DNA of 64,000 nt from Bufo bufo (GCF_905171765.1 NC_053392.1:506522556-506586555); one strand, 5' to 3'; counted from the stretch's first letter, positions 43,061 through 54,484 are shown. The notes: generated by a model not told the origin, from the letters alone. Made by a program: numbers and translations.

Positions 43061-44638
43061 CACTGCTCAAAAAAATAAAGGGAACACTTAACACAATGTA
43101 ACTCCAAGTCAATCACACTTCTGTGAAATCAAACTGTCCACTTAGGAAGCAACACTGAGTGACAATCAATTTCACATGCTGTTGTGCAAATGGGATAGAC
43201 AACAGGTGGAAATTATAGGCAATTATCAAGACACCCCCAATAAAGGAGTGGTTCTGCAGGTGGTTACCACAAACCACTTCTCAGTTCCTATGCTTCCTGG
43301 CTGATGTTTTGGTCACTTTTGAATGCTGGCGGTGCTTTCACTCTAGTGGTAGCATGAGACGGAGTCTACAACCCACACAAGTGGCTCAGGTAGTGCAGCT
43401 TATCCAGGATGGCACATCAATGCGAGCTGTGGCAAGAAGGTTTGCTGTGTCTGTCAGCGTAGTGTCCATAGCATGGAGGCGCTACCAGGAGACAGGCCAG
43501 TACATCAGGTGACGTGGAGGAGGCCGTAGGAGGGCAACAACCCAGCAGCAGGACAGCTACCTCTGCCTTTGTGCAAGGAGGAACAGGAGGAGCACTGCCA
43601 GAGCCCTGCAAAATGACCTCCAGCAGGCCACAAATGTGCATGTGTCTGCTCAAACGGTCAGAAACAGACTCCATGAGGGTGATATGAGGGCCCGACGTCC
43701 ACAGGTGGGGGTTGTGCTTACAGCCCAACACCGTGCAGGACGTTTGGCATTTGCCAGAGAACACCAAGATTGGCAAATTCGCCACTGGCGCCCTGTGCTC
43801 TTCACAGATGAAAGCAGGGTCACACTGAGCACATGTGACAGACGTGACAGAGTCTTGAGACGCCGTGGAGAATGTTCTGCTGCCTGCAACATCTTCCAGC
43901 ATGACCGGTTTGGCATTGGGTCAGTAATGGTGTGGGGTGGCATTTCTTTGGAGGGCCGCACAGCCCTCCATGTGCTCGCCAGAGGTAGCCTGACTGCCAT
44001 TAGGTACCGAGATGAGATCCTCAGACCCCTTGTGAGACCTTATGCTGGTGCGGTTGGCCCTGGGTTCCTCCTAATGCAAGACAATGCTAGACCTCATGTG
44101 GCTGGAGTGTGTCAGCAGTTCCTGCAAGACGAAGGCATTGATGCTATGGACTGGCCCGCCCGTTTCCCAGACCTGAATCCAATTGAGCACATCTGGGACA
44201 TCATGTCTCGCTCTATCCACCAACGTCACGTTGCACTACAGACTGTCAAGGAGTTGGCAGATGCTTTAGTCCAGGTCTGGGAGGAGATCCCTTAGGAGAC
44301 CGTCCGCCACCTCATCAGGAGCATGCACAGGCATTGTAGGGAGGTCATACAGGCACGTGGAGGCCACACACACTACTGAGCCTCATTTTGACTTGTTTTA
44401 AGGACATTACATCAAAGTTGGATCAGCCTGTAGTGTGTTTTTCCACTTTAATTTTGAGTGTGACTCCAAATCCAGACCTCCATGGGTTGAAAATTTTTAT
44501 TTCCATTTTTTAATTTGTGTGTGATTTTGTTGTCAGCACATTCAACTATGTAAAGAACAAAGTATTTCAGAAGAATATTTAATTATTTCAGATTTAGGAT
44601 GTGTTATTTTTGTGTTTCCTTTATTTTTTTGAGTAGTG
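43061..44638 (+). mobile_element. Tc1-like transposon, DD34E, complete ends
   Basis: 1578 bp, TA at 43059-43060 and 44639-44640. Ends read inward cactgctcaaaaaaataaag and cactactcaaaaaaataaag. Confidence 0.95.
43354..44379 (+). pseudogene. Tc1 transposase (DD34E), two nonsense codons
   Basis: A single frame of 341 codons from [20 protein letters not shown] to GGHTHY. It is interrupted by TGA at 43510-43512 (after ETGQYIR) and TAG at 44293-44295 (after VWEEIP). Helix-turn-helix units: [20 protein letters not shown] and, later, [19 protein letters not shown]. Catalytic motifs: [13 protein letters not shown] (first D), [30 protein letters not shown] (second D) and [14 protein letters not shown] (E), with 34 residues between. 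No frameshift. CGA-to-TGA and CAG-to-TAG changes, as expected from decay of methylated CpG and ordinary transitions, would explain both stops. Confidence 0.93.
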
Positions 44639-44640
44639 TA

Positions 44641-45133
44641 TTATGTATTGATAGAAACATGGTGCTAACAACATTTCAAAGTAGCACAACGTATATTGAT
44701 TTCCTATATTAGAGACCTCAATTGCCTAAATGGGTTTTCCAGGATTACTATAGTTTTCAGCAGATATGCTCGTGTAGTGGCTTACCTCATGTACACCTTC
44801 CTCTTGTTTCTTTTTTGTTTGTTTTTTTCAATTTTGACTCTCCTGAGCTATTTTCACCTTGGAAACAGATCACTCTGGTTTCTTTCCATCCTGTATGTTG
44901 CTGTCCATCCAGGGGCGGACTGGGAACTTAAAGTGGCCCGGGAAAAAATACTAAAAGTAGTCCCGTTTTGTAGTTGGGTCCAAGTTGATGAAAGGCAGGG
45001 CCAGCAATACCATATTGTGGCACATTATACCACCCGAACAGAGCCAAATACAACGCATGGTTTCCAGGTGTGCACTTTGGAAAAGGATATACCTATTTTT
45101 GCAATCGATTCCGCTCCACTTTCTCAAAGATCG
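44641..45133. other. No gene seen; dispersed repeat at about 44910-45090
   Basis: 44910-45090 shares ordered words with 600-690 (aaagtggccc, gttgggtccaa, agggcca) and with the widespread ggggcggactgggaac repeat start. A 181-codon frame crosses this region into the next repeat but shows no domain. Confidence 0.4.
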
Positions 45134-45592
45134 TTAACCGTTTCCCGACCGCCTAACGCACGGATGCGTCCTGGCGGCGGTCAATTCATTCCTCCTGGAC
45201 GCATCCGTGCGTCATCTCGCAAGACGCGAGATTTCCTGTGAACGCGCGCACACAGGCGCGCGCGTTCACAGGAACCGAAGGTAAGCGAGTGGATCTGCAG
45301 CCTGCCAGCGGCGATCGTTCGCTGGCAGGCTGTAGATGCGATTTTTTTAACCCCTAACAGGTATATTAGACGCTGTTTTGATAACAGCGTCTAATATACC
45401 TGCTATCTGGTCCTCTGGTGGTCCCTTTTGCTTGGATCGACCACCAGAGGACACAGGCAGCTCTATAATAAGTAGCACCAAGCACCACACTACACTAAAT
45501 CCCCCCTGTCACTTTTTAGCCCCTTATTAACCCCTGATCACCCCATATAGACTCCCTGATCACCCCCCCTGTCATTGATCACCCCCCTGTAA

Positions 45593-46685
45593 GGCTCCAT
45601 TCAGATGTCCGTATGTGTTTTACGGATCCACGGATCCATGGATCGGATCCGCAAAACACATACAGGCGTCTGAATGGAGCCTTACAGGGGGGTGATCAAT
45701 GACAGGGGGGTGATCACCCATATAGACTCCGTGATCACCCCCCTGTCATTGATCACCCCCCTGTCATTGATCACCCCCCTGTAAGGCTCCATTCAGACAT
45801 CCGTATGTGTTTTACGGATCCACAGATCCATGGATCGGAACCGCAAAACACATACGGACGTCTGAATAGAGCCTTACAGGGGGGTGATCACCCCATATAG
45901 ACTCCCTGATCACCCCCCTGTCATTGATCACCCCCTTGTAAGGCTGGCTCCATTCAGAGGTCTGTATGTGTTTAACGGATCCACGGATCCATGGATCGGA
46001 TCCGCAAAACACATACGGACGTCTGAATGGAGCCTTACAGGGGGGTGATCAATGACAGGGGGGTGATCACCCATATAGACTCCGTGATCACCCCCCTGTC
46101 ATTGATCACCCCCCTGTCATTGATCACCCCCCTGTAAGGCTCCATTCAGACATCCGTATGTGTTTTACGGATCCACAGATCCATGGATCGGAACCGCAAA
46201 ACACATACGGACGTCTGAATAGAGCCTTACAGGGGGGTGATCACCCCATATAGACTCCCTGATCACCCCCCTGTCATTGATCACCCCCTTGTAAGGCTGG
46301 CTCCATTCAGAGGTCTGTATGTGTTTAACGGATCCACGGATCTATGGATCGGATCCGCAAAACACATACGGACGTCTGAATGGAGCCTTACAGGGGGGTG
46401 ATCAATGACAGGGGGGTGATCACCCCATATAGACTCCCTGATCACCCCCCTGTCATTGATCACCCCCTTGTAAGGCTGGCTCCATTCAGAGGTCTGTATG
46501 TGTTTAACGGATCCACGGATCCATGGATCGGATCCGCAAAACACATACGGACGTCTGAATGGAGCCTTACAGGGGGGTGATCAATGACAGGGGGGTGATC
46601 ACCCCATATAGACTCCCTGATCACCCCCCTGTCATTGATCACCACCCTGTCATTGATCACCCCCCTGTAAGGCTCCATTCAGACA
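45593..46685. repeat. Hairpin satellite with 353-bp higher-order period
   Basis: The hairpin head ggctccattcag begins at 45593, 45785, 45946, 46138, 46299, 46478 and 46671. Spacings are 192, 161, 192, 161, 179 and 193 bp, so the first four units form two 353-bp dimers. Each full unit is a roughly 90-bp hairpin (tccgtatgtgttttacggat ... ctgaatggagcc) plus a spacer of gatcacccccctgtcatt repeats. The last unit is cut after 15 bases. Open frames here translate the repeat. Confidence 0.92.
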
Positions 46686-46689
46686 TTTT

Positions 46690-47423
46690 TTGGCACAAGT
46701 TAGTGGAAATGTATTTATTTTTTTCTTACAAAGTCTCATATTCCACTAACTTGTGACAAAAAATAAAATCTCACATTAACTCACCATACCCCTCACGGAA
46801 TCCAAATGCGTAAACATTTTTAGACATTTATATTCCAGACTTCTTCTCTCGCTTTATGGCCCCTAAAATGCCAGGGCAGTATAAATACCCCACATGTGAC
46901 CCCATTTTGGAAAGAAGACACCCCAAGGTATTCGCTGAGGGGCATATTGAGTCCATGAAAGATTGAAATTTTTGTCCCAAGTTAGCGGAAAGGGAGACTT
47001 TGTGAGAAAAAACTTTAAAAAAATCAATTTCCGCTAACTTGTGCCAAAAAAAAAAATTCTATGAACTCGCCATGCCCCTCATTGAATACCTTGGGGTGTC
47101 TTCTTTCCAAAATGGGGTCACATGTGGGGTATTTATACTGCCATGGCATTTTAGGGGCCCTAAAGCGTGAGAAGAAGTCTAGGATCCAAATGTCTAAAAA
47201 TACCCTCCTAAAAGGAATTTGGGCCACTTTGCGCATCTAGGCTGCAAAAAAGTGTCACACATGTGGTATCGCCGTACTCAGGAGAAGTTGGGGAATGTGT
47301 TTTGGGGTGTCATTTTACATATACCCATGCCGGGTGAGATAAATATCTTGGTCAAATGCCAACTTTATATAAAAAAAATGGGAAAAGTTGTCTTTTGCCG
47401 AGATATTTCTCTCACTCAGCATG
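46690..47423. repeat. Inverted repeat block, left of the LTR
   Basis: 46690-46960 and 46990-47420 carry the same words in opposite orientation (ccccattttggaaagaagac against gtcttctttccaaaatgggg; ttagtggaa against ttccgctaa). It continues as 48554-49740 across the LTR. Confidence 0.8.
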
Positions 47424-48553
47424 TGTCACGGCTGAGGATGGGGGAAACCCTCAGCCGTGTGCCGAAGGATGGTGGTCGCTGCTTGACCAGGACAAACAGG
47501 ATTAGGGAGCAGGTCACCTCCTACAGCGTCCCTAACCTGACCCTAAACTCCTACCTGCATGGGCCGACCTTGAAGGTAGGAGGACCCATGCGCAGGAACC
47601 TCGAATCCCTACTCGCCATCTGCCGGTCCCTAGGCTAGGAGTCAGAGTAAGACAGGAGGAACAGGAGTCTCACTGGCCAAGCTGCAAGCAAGGGGAAACA
47701 AATGCAACCTATGGCAATGGCAGGTACTTGTCACAAACATAGCAGAGACCTACCACAGACAACCAAGCCTGGAACCCATGTGGATGTACTGCCCACAGAC
47801 AGCAGGACTCAGCACACCAACACACAACACACGGGAACCCAGGACCACAGGTGCAATAAAGAAACATAAAACCAAACACATCTTCCAGACACCAAAGGAC
47901 ATATATTTAGCTTATGACCAGAAGGTTGGCCCCCACTGGCAGTTGGAAAGCAACCAGGAGGATGTCTACAGCCAGCATGGCTGAAACACCCTCTCTGGCT
48001 ACTGCCTACAACTGAGGCTTTATAGGGCCAAGAGGCCACACCCAACAATCAGACACACCCCGTGACTCACACACACTGAAAGGGAGTTAACCCTTCCAAA
48101 ACCACAGAAGGGAAAACATAACTTAAAGGGGAAGTGTCTAAACAACAAACACACTGTGGCTGTTGCCGCAGGCAACGACATGGGTGGCAAGCGTGTCCTG
48201 GGAGTCAGCCCGAAGGCCGGGACACTGCCACCACATGTACATAATACAACCCAACGTTGCCACGGGCAGCCACAGTGAAGGGAAGTGTCAGAGTGCACAC
48301 CTAACATAACCTAGTGCACACCAACACACACACACCTAACAGAAAGGAAGTCAGGTGAGACCGCATGCCAAAGCAGCAAGCTGCCTAGCACCACTCAGGC
48401 TGCTCTGCTGACAATTACAGAACACAACTAGTTGCCCGCGGCAACCACAAGTGAGGCCACACACAGCTACCCTCACCTGTGGTTGAACACACAAACTAAA
48501 CAGCAGGCAACCGCATGCGGTAAGGAGTCACGGCAATAGCCATGGCCGTGACA
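47424..48553 (-). mobile_element. Solo LTR, 1.13 kb, opposite orientation to 31060-32087
   Basis: Starts tgtcacggct, ends ggccgtgaca, flanked by gcatg at 47419-47423 and 48554-48558. On the minus strand it carries ccctataaagcctc (48014-48027), a good TATA box, and aagggttaactccctt upstream of it, shared with the other LTR. No internal retrotransposon sequence adjoins it. Confidence 0.78.
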
Positions 48554-49740
48554 GCATGGGTATATGTAAAAAGACACCCCAAAATACATTGCCCTACTTC
48601 TTCTGAGTACGGCGATACCAGATGTGTGACACTTTTTTGCAGCCTAGGTGGGCAAATGGGCCCACATTCCAAAGAGCACCTTTCGGATTTCACAGGGCAT
48701 TTTTTACACATTTTGATTTCAAACTACTTCTCACACATTAGGGCCCCTAAAATGCCAGGGCAGTATAACTACCCCACAAGTGACCCCATTTTGGAAAGAA
48801 GACACCCCAAGGTATTTCGTGATGGGCATCGTAAGTTCATGGAAGTTTTTATTTTTTGTCACAAGTTAGTGGAATATGAGACTTTGTAAGAAAAGAAAAA
48901 AAAAATCATCCTTTTCCGCTAACTTGTGACAAAAAATATAAAATTCTAGGAACTCGCCATGCCCCTCACGGAATACCTTGGGGTGTCTTCTTTCCAAAAT
49001 GGGGTCACTTGTGGGGTAGTTATACTTCCCTGGCAATTTCCAGGGGCCCTAATGTGTAGTAAGTAGTTTGAAATCAAAATCTGTAAAAAAATGGCCGGTG
49101 AAATCTGAAAGGTGCTCTTTGGAATGTGGGCCCCTTTGCCCACCTAGGCTGCAAAAAAGTGTCACACATGTGGTATCTCCGTACTCAGAAGAAGTTGGGC
49201 AATGTGCTTTGGGGTGTCATTTTACATATACCCATGCTGGGTGAGATAAATATCTTGGTCAAATGCCAACTTTGTATAAAAAAAATTGGAAAAGTTGTCT
49301 TTTGCCAAGATATTTCTCTCACCCAGCATGGGTATATGTAAAATGACACCCCAAAACACATTGCCCAACTTCTCCTGAGTACGGGGATACCAGATGTGTG
49401 ACACTTTTTTGCAGCCTAGGTGGGCAAAGGGGCCCACATTCCAAAGAGCATCTTTCGGATTTCACCGGCCATTTTTTACACATTTTTATTTCAAACTACT
49501 TCTCACGCATTCGGCCCCTAGAATGCCAGGGCAGTATAACTACCCCACAAGTGACCCCATTTTGGAAAGAAGACACCCCAAGGTATTCGCTGATGGGCAT
49601 AGTGAGTTCATAGAAGTTTTTATTTTTTGTCACAAGTTAGTGGAATATGAGACTTTGTAAGAAAAAAAAATCATCATTTTCCACTAATTTGTGACAAAAA
49701 ATAAAAAGTTCTATGAACTCACTATGCCCATCAGCGAATA
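48554..49740. repeat. Alternating inverted repeat block, right of the LTR
   Basis: Four segments alternate in orientation (about 48560-48885, 48950-49330, 49325-49640, 49690-49780). Each includes caccccaa(g/a)gta, gcagcctaggtgggca and gcccacattccaaagag or complements. Open frames of 65-115 codons are translations of this repeat. Confidence 0.85.
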
Positions 49741-50361
49741 CCTTGGGGTGTCTACTTTCCGAAATGGGGTCATTTGTGGGGTGTTTGTACTGTCTGGGCA
49801 TTGTAGAACCTCAGGAAACATGACAGGAGCTCAGAAAGTCAGAGCTGCTTCAAAAAGCGGAAATTCACATTTTTGTACCATAGTTTGTAAACGCTATAAC
49901 TTTTACCCAAACCATTTTTTTTTTACCCAAACATTTTTTTTTTATCAAAGACATGTAGAACAATAAATTTAGAGCAAAATTTATATATGGATGTCGTTTT
50001 TTTTTGCAAAATTTTACAACTGAAATTGAAAAATGTCATTTTTTTGCAAAAAAATTGTTAAATTTCGATTAATAACAAAAAAAGTAAAAATGTCAGCAGC
50101 AATGAAATACCACCAAATGAAAGCTCTATTAGTGAGAAGAAAAGGAGGTAAAATTCATTTGGGTGGTAAGTTGCATGACCGAGCAATAAACGGTTAAAGT
50201 AGTGTAGGTCAGAAGTGTAAAAAGTGGCCTGGTCATTAAGGGTGTTTAAGCTAAGGGGGCTGAAGTGGTTAAAGGGCTCGCCTATATGCTCCTTAGTTTG
50301 GGATCAAGCCAGTCGGTCGTTTATTTATACGTTCCAGCTATCTGCAACTTAATCCGTGACA

Positions 50362-50849
50362 ACTGACGAACAGCAAGGCTTTTGGAGATACTTTTATAAC
50401 CCTTTCCAGCTTTATGAAAGTCAACAATTCTTAATTGTAGGTCTTCTGAGAGCTCTTTTGTGCGAGGCATCATTCACATCAGGCAATGCTTCTTGTGAAA
50501 AGCAAACCCAGAACTTGTGTGTCTTTTTTATAGGGCAGGGCAGCTGTAACCAACACCTCCAATCTTATCTCATTGATTGGACTCCAGTTGGCTGACACCT
50601 CACTCCAATTAGCTCTTGGAGATGTCATTAGTCTAGGGGTTTACATACTTTTTCCACCTGCACCGTGAATGTTTACATGGTGTGTTCAATAAAAACATGG
50701 TAACATTTAATTCTTTGTGTGTTATTAGTTTAAGCAGACTGTGATTGTCTATTGTTGTGACTTAGATGAAGATCAGATCACATTTTATGACCAATTTGTG
50801 CAGAAATCTATATCATTCCAAAGTGTTCACATACTTTTTCTTGCAACTG
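50362..50849 (-). mobile_element. Tc1-like transposon end with transposase N-terminus
   Basis: The right end acatactttttcttgcaactg is followed by TA (50850-50851). On the minus strand an ATG at 50470 starts MPRTKELSEDLQLRIVDFHK and AGKGYKSISKSLAVRQ, the first helix-turn-helix of a Tc1 transposase; homology stops near 50362. About 490 bp remain of a 1.6-kb class. The fragment is a dead 5' end. A repeated word, acatactttttccacctgca, lies at 50645, as in the inner terminal repeats of such elements. Confidence 0.75.
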
Positions 50850-50851
50850 TA

Positions 50852-51041
50852 TAGGTATCCATATCTTAACCATGGTATATATTGTATTTATGACTGTTCT
50901 GGGGACTTTTTCTGTAGCTCCGCCTTTATACTTGAACATTTGTTTATTTGGTGTACCAATGCCTTCATCTGTAAGTAAAACTCACTTTTTATGACCCCTT
51001 CTCAAACTATCTGGTATGAACAACATTTAAAGGTCTGAAAC
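50852..51041. other. No gene seen
   Basis: Short interval without supported features between the Tc1 end and the next MITE. Confidence 0.4.
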
Positions 51042-51044
51042 TTA

Positions 51045-51318
51045 GGCCTCATGCACATGACCGTTGTTGTGTTCCGTGTCCGTTGTTCCGTTTTTCGTCA
51101 TTTTCTGCGGACCCATTGACTTTCAATGGGTCAGTTGAAAACTCGGATAATGCACCGTTTGTCATCCGCGTCCGTGATCCGTGTTTCCAGTCCGTCAAAA
51201 AAATATGACCTGTCCTATTTTTTTCACGGACAACAGTTCGCGGACCCATTCAAGTCAATGGGTCCGTGAAAAAACACGGAGGCACACAAGATTGTTATCC
51301 GCGTCCGCGCATCCGTTT
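51045..51318. mobile_element. TTA-flanked MITE, right end lost
   Basis: The left end ggcctcatgcacatgaccgt follows TTA (51042-51044). The interior has paired words (cgcggacccattgactttca; gacccattcaagtcaatggg). The mirrored right terminus is not found, so the element is truncated near 51318. Confidence 0.65.
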
Positions 51319-51477
51319 TTTTCCTATCATTTGCAAGGCAAACTTGACTTCACTTGGCCTCACAGTCATCCTTACTATCCAAACTTAGGAGAAAAGTGTT
51401 ATGAGCCTCATTGAAGGCCATGTGTGACCCATGAAATCTAAATTTGGTACCAGTAGTTTACCATACATAAATAGTAA

Positions 51478-52345
51478 CATTGTTTGTACAGCTGAAAAAA
51501 AGACATCCGTCCATCCAGTTCAGCTTATTATTCTGCAAAGTTGATCCAGAGGAAGGCAAAAAACCTCATGGGGTAGAAGCCAATTTTCTTCATCTTAGGC
51601 CTCTTGCACACGACCGTATGGCTTTTTCAATATTTTGCGGTCCGCAAAAAATTTATCCGCAAAAAATACGGATGACGTCCGTGTGCATTCTGTTTTTTGC
51701 GGAACAGAACAGCTGGCCCCTGATAGAACAGTACTATCCTTGTCCATTATGCAGACAATAATAGGACATGTTCTATCTTTGAACGGAATGGAAAAACGGA
51801 AATACGGAAATGGAAGACATTTCGTATACGGAATTGAATAGTTCCGTATACGGTCTGTATACGGAACTCAAAAAACTGAACGTGGACGGAAAAAAACAAA
51901 AAACCTTTGTGTGCAAGAGGCCTTAGAGAGAAAAAATTCCTTCCTTGTTCCAAATCCGGCAATCAGAATAAATTCCTAGATCAATGACCCTTCTGCAGAA
52001 ATCTAGTAACTGTATATTATTACACTCCAGAAATGCACTTGAACTCTTTTAATGAATTCAGGATCCCCCGTCCTCAGGCAGAGAGTTCCATAGTCTCACT
52101 GCTCTTACAGTAAAGAATCCTCTTCTGTGCTTCTTTACAAACCTTCTTTTCTCTAGATGCAGAGGATGTCCCCTCGTCACAGTCCTGGGAATAAAAAGAT
52201 GATGAGGCAAATCTCTGTACGGATTCCTTATATATTTATACATAATTATTAGATCTCTCCTCAGTGGTCTTTTTTCTAAACTAAATAATTCTAATTTTGA
52301 TAATCTTTCTGGCTACTGTAGTCCACTCATTTCAGTTATTACTTT
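51478..52345 (-). mobile_element. CR1-type LINE fragment, interrupted by a MITE
   Basis: The non-coding tail (51490-51595 and 51926-52030) matches 36545-36720 in order, and the coding part on the minus strand reads MYKYIRNPYRDLPHHLFIPR with RRFVKKHRRGFFTVRAVRLW (52058-52243), homologous to the frame at 36718-37248. Stops interrupt it. The MITE at 51598-51922 sits inside the tail with a TTA duplication. Confidence 0.85.
51598..51922. mobile_element. TTA-flanked palindromic MITE
   Basis: TTA at 51595-51597 and 51923-51925. Ends read inward ggcctcttgcacacgaccgt and ggcctcttgcacacaaaggt. The uninterrupted CR1 copy at 36640-36660 shows the empty site. Confidence 0.88.
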
Positions 52346-52837
52346 ACAGTAGTTGCCCACTAAAGTCTTCTGCAGTGAGACTTATTAACAGACAATGTAT
52401 CTTACTGAAGAGCAGAATGTGGAATAATACATGGAGAAAGTTTCGATATTATATCACTACCTTCTACATAAAGCCTGCTGTGCCACAGCCTGTTTATCAT
52501 TTACTTTTCTTGTCCTGAACTGTAATCACAGTGAAGAATTATAACATTTCTAAGTGGCAATTTTATGTAATGATTAATTCAATGATAAGTAGTGTATGCA
52601 GATAGAGCAATCTCCTTGGAAAATGAATAATAAACATATTAGAGACAGTCTCCTGGGTATTTTTGTTCATTATATTTTGGTATTAAAAGCAGCACTGATC
52701 ATTTCATATTTTCATTTGAAATATTTATGATTCTAAAACATCACATGTTATGGAATAGCAATGCATTTGAGGAAATAGATAATACAGGTATCCTGCTCAG
52801 TTATAGCAAAGCCTCATAACATTGAGTATTATAGTGT
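52346..52837. other. No gene seen
   Basis: AT-rich, no supported frame or repeat. Confidence 0.5.
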
Positions 52838-52842
52838 GGTGC

Positions 52843-53381
52843 TGTCACGGATGGTGTACAGGAAACAAGATTATACAATACAAACAATGACTCACTGGAC
52901 CCACAACTAAGGAACAAAAGGGAGACCCCTGCAATCGACCTGCCGCTCTCCCTTATTGCTCAGCCTATGCGACCACCCCAAAGGTGGATGGGCGCATATC
53001 CACGTACCTCGGCTATCTTAGACCTGAAGGCCCTACAATAGTGAGGGGACACGACCACCGGCTCCCTACACAGACACGGAGGGAGTCAGGGTCACCTGGA
53101 TCCAGAAAACAGAAAATCATAAATACATAAACAGAACTTATCTTGCAGACGACTGTGGACAGGGAACTGGGAACTGGGACAGCATGCACACACACTCCAG
53201 GAAGTTGTATCAGCCGCACACTACTGCCTTATGGGTAGGAATTTAAAGGGAAGTAATCAGTCCGACTGCATGACAGCTGAGATAGACTAACGAGGTGAGG
53301 AACAGAAACCAAAACAAAGAAACTCAAGGAGGAGGATCTGGACGGCTCCTGTCAGAGCTTCTCAGCTGTCTGGTTGTGACA
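52843..53381. mobile_element. Solo LTR-like element, 0.54 kb
   Basis: Starts tgtcacggat, ends gttgtgaca, with the 5-bp repeat ggtgc at 52838-52842 and 53382-53386. Apart from the termini it is not obviously alike to the other two LTRs. Orientation is not resolved and no coding sequence adjoins it. Confidence 0.65.
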
Positions 53382-53520
53382 GGTGCAGAGGAAGAATGAA
53401 TGAAAACACACATTACACACACACAAATATTGATTTGAACCAGTTTATCATTTTTAGTAGTTGTTTTCAAATGCCATAACTTTTTTCCATTTTGTTATTT
53501 ATATGATGTTTGCACCTTTT

Positions 53521-54077
53521 TTTTTTTTTTTTAATTTTCAAAAGAGCTTTATTGTAAAATGGTTATCATATACAGAGTACTTTGAAAAGGAGATGAGAAC
53601 TCCATTATATAAGAATTTTCTTACAATAATAAGCATCAATCAACATAACAATAATAAATCGGATGTATGTAAAAAACAGAGCTATATTTCACGATACACA
53701 TGTCCGCAGGTAAGAAGGAGGTCATAGATGGATTTTAATCTTGGAGATCTCTATAGGATCTCCAGTTTTTCCAAAGGATAACAAATTTGTGGTGGGATCT
53801 GTTTTCCCAGGCTGCTATTTCCTCAAATCTATATAGGGATTCGACCTTGTTGAACCAGTCTTCCACCGATGGAACATTAGGTGATAACCATTGTGTGGGA
53901 ATCAGGAGACGTGCGGCTACAATCAGTATTTTAAACAGGGGAGGAATGATTGTCTTGCCATTGAGATGTAGTCCTAGGAGAGCTAAGAGTGGTGATGGCT
54001 TGACATTGGATTTGCAAACTTCGTTGCATTTCTTAAAGATTATATTCCACCAATCAAAAATTAGGGGACAGGCCCAC
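53521..54077 (-). mobile_element. L1-type LINE, 5'-truncated
   Basis: A poly-T run at 53517-53532 and a perfect 16-bp duplication gatgtttgcacctttt (53505-53520 and 54078-54093) bracket 557 bp. It holds the ORF2 C-terminus on the minus strand. Confidence 0.9.
53735..54077 (-). pseudogene. L1 ORF2 C-terminal fragment
   Basis: The minus-strand frame inside the insertion includes DWWNIIFKKCNEVCKSNVKP, LLALLGLHLNGKTIIPPLFK, ILIVAARLLIPTQWLSPNVP and SVEDWFNKVESLYRFEEIAA. The pattern (AAR...QxW...P...W...) matches the conserved C-terminal domain of L1/Tx1 ORF2. The frame starts within the flanking duplication, so it has no start of its own, and the nuclease and polymerase parts are absent. The frame itself is open to its stop near 53735, indicating a fairly recent insertion. 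Confidence 0.8.
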
Positions 54078-54211
54078 GATGTTTGCACCTTTTATCGCTG
54101 ATACACAGATATTAATTTCTATGTACTTTTGTAGTGTACCGTTCCGTGTTGGAAGTGGGCCCCTTAAATCTCATGTTTTTCATCTTATGTTATTATATTT
54201 CCTATGTATTA

Positions 54212-54484
54212 GGCCTCATGCACACGGCCGTTGTTTTGGTCCGCATCCGAGACGCAGTTTTGGAGGCTCAGATGCGGACCCATTCACTTCAATGGGGCCG
54301 CAAAAGATGTGGACAGCACTCTGTGTGCTGTCCGCATCCGTAGCTCCGTTCCGTGGTCTGCAAAAAAAATATAACCTGTCCTATTCTTGTCCGCGTTTTG
54401 CGGACAAGAATAGGCAGTTATATTAATCGCTGTCCGTGCCGTTCCACGGACCGCAAAACACATAACGGTCGTGTGCATAAGGCC
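54212..54484. mobile_element. TTA-flanked palindromic MITE
   Basis: TTA at 54209-54211 and 54485-54487. Ends read inward ggcctcatgcacacggccgt and ggccttatgcacacgaccgt. An internal hairpin, attcttgtccgcgttttgcg with its mirror, lies at 54382-54411. Confidence 0.9.

Larger units (their letters stand above)
45138..50193. mobile_element. Long TTAA-flanked repeat with hairpins, satellite and solo LTR
   Basis: TTAA at 45134-45137 and 50194-50197; ends read inward ccgtttcccgac and ccgtttattgct. The left part has hairpins in series (45240-45272 around gcgcgcg; 45361-45400, gtatattagacgctg with its mirror; a ggtcctctggtggtc pair). A satellite follows (45593-46685), then a block that alternates orientation (46690-47423 and 48554-49740), split by an LTR. 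No transposase. The TTAA target suggests piggyBac-type mobilisation. Confidence 0.65.

Noticed and set aside
44696..45241. 181-codon open frame with a hydrophobic N-terminus
   Set aside because: It runs from unassigned sequence through a dispersed repeat into the start of a TTAA element; composition is explained by T-rich DNA.
45812..46756. A family of near-identical small open frames
   Set aside because: They arise from the hairpin satellite, occur on both strands and track the repeat period.
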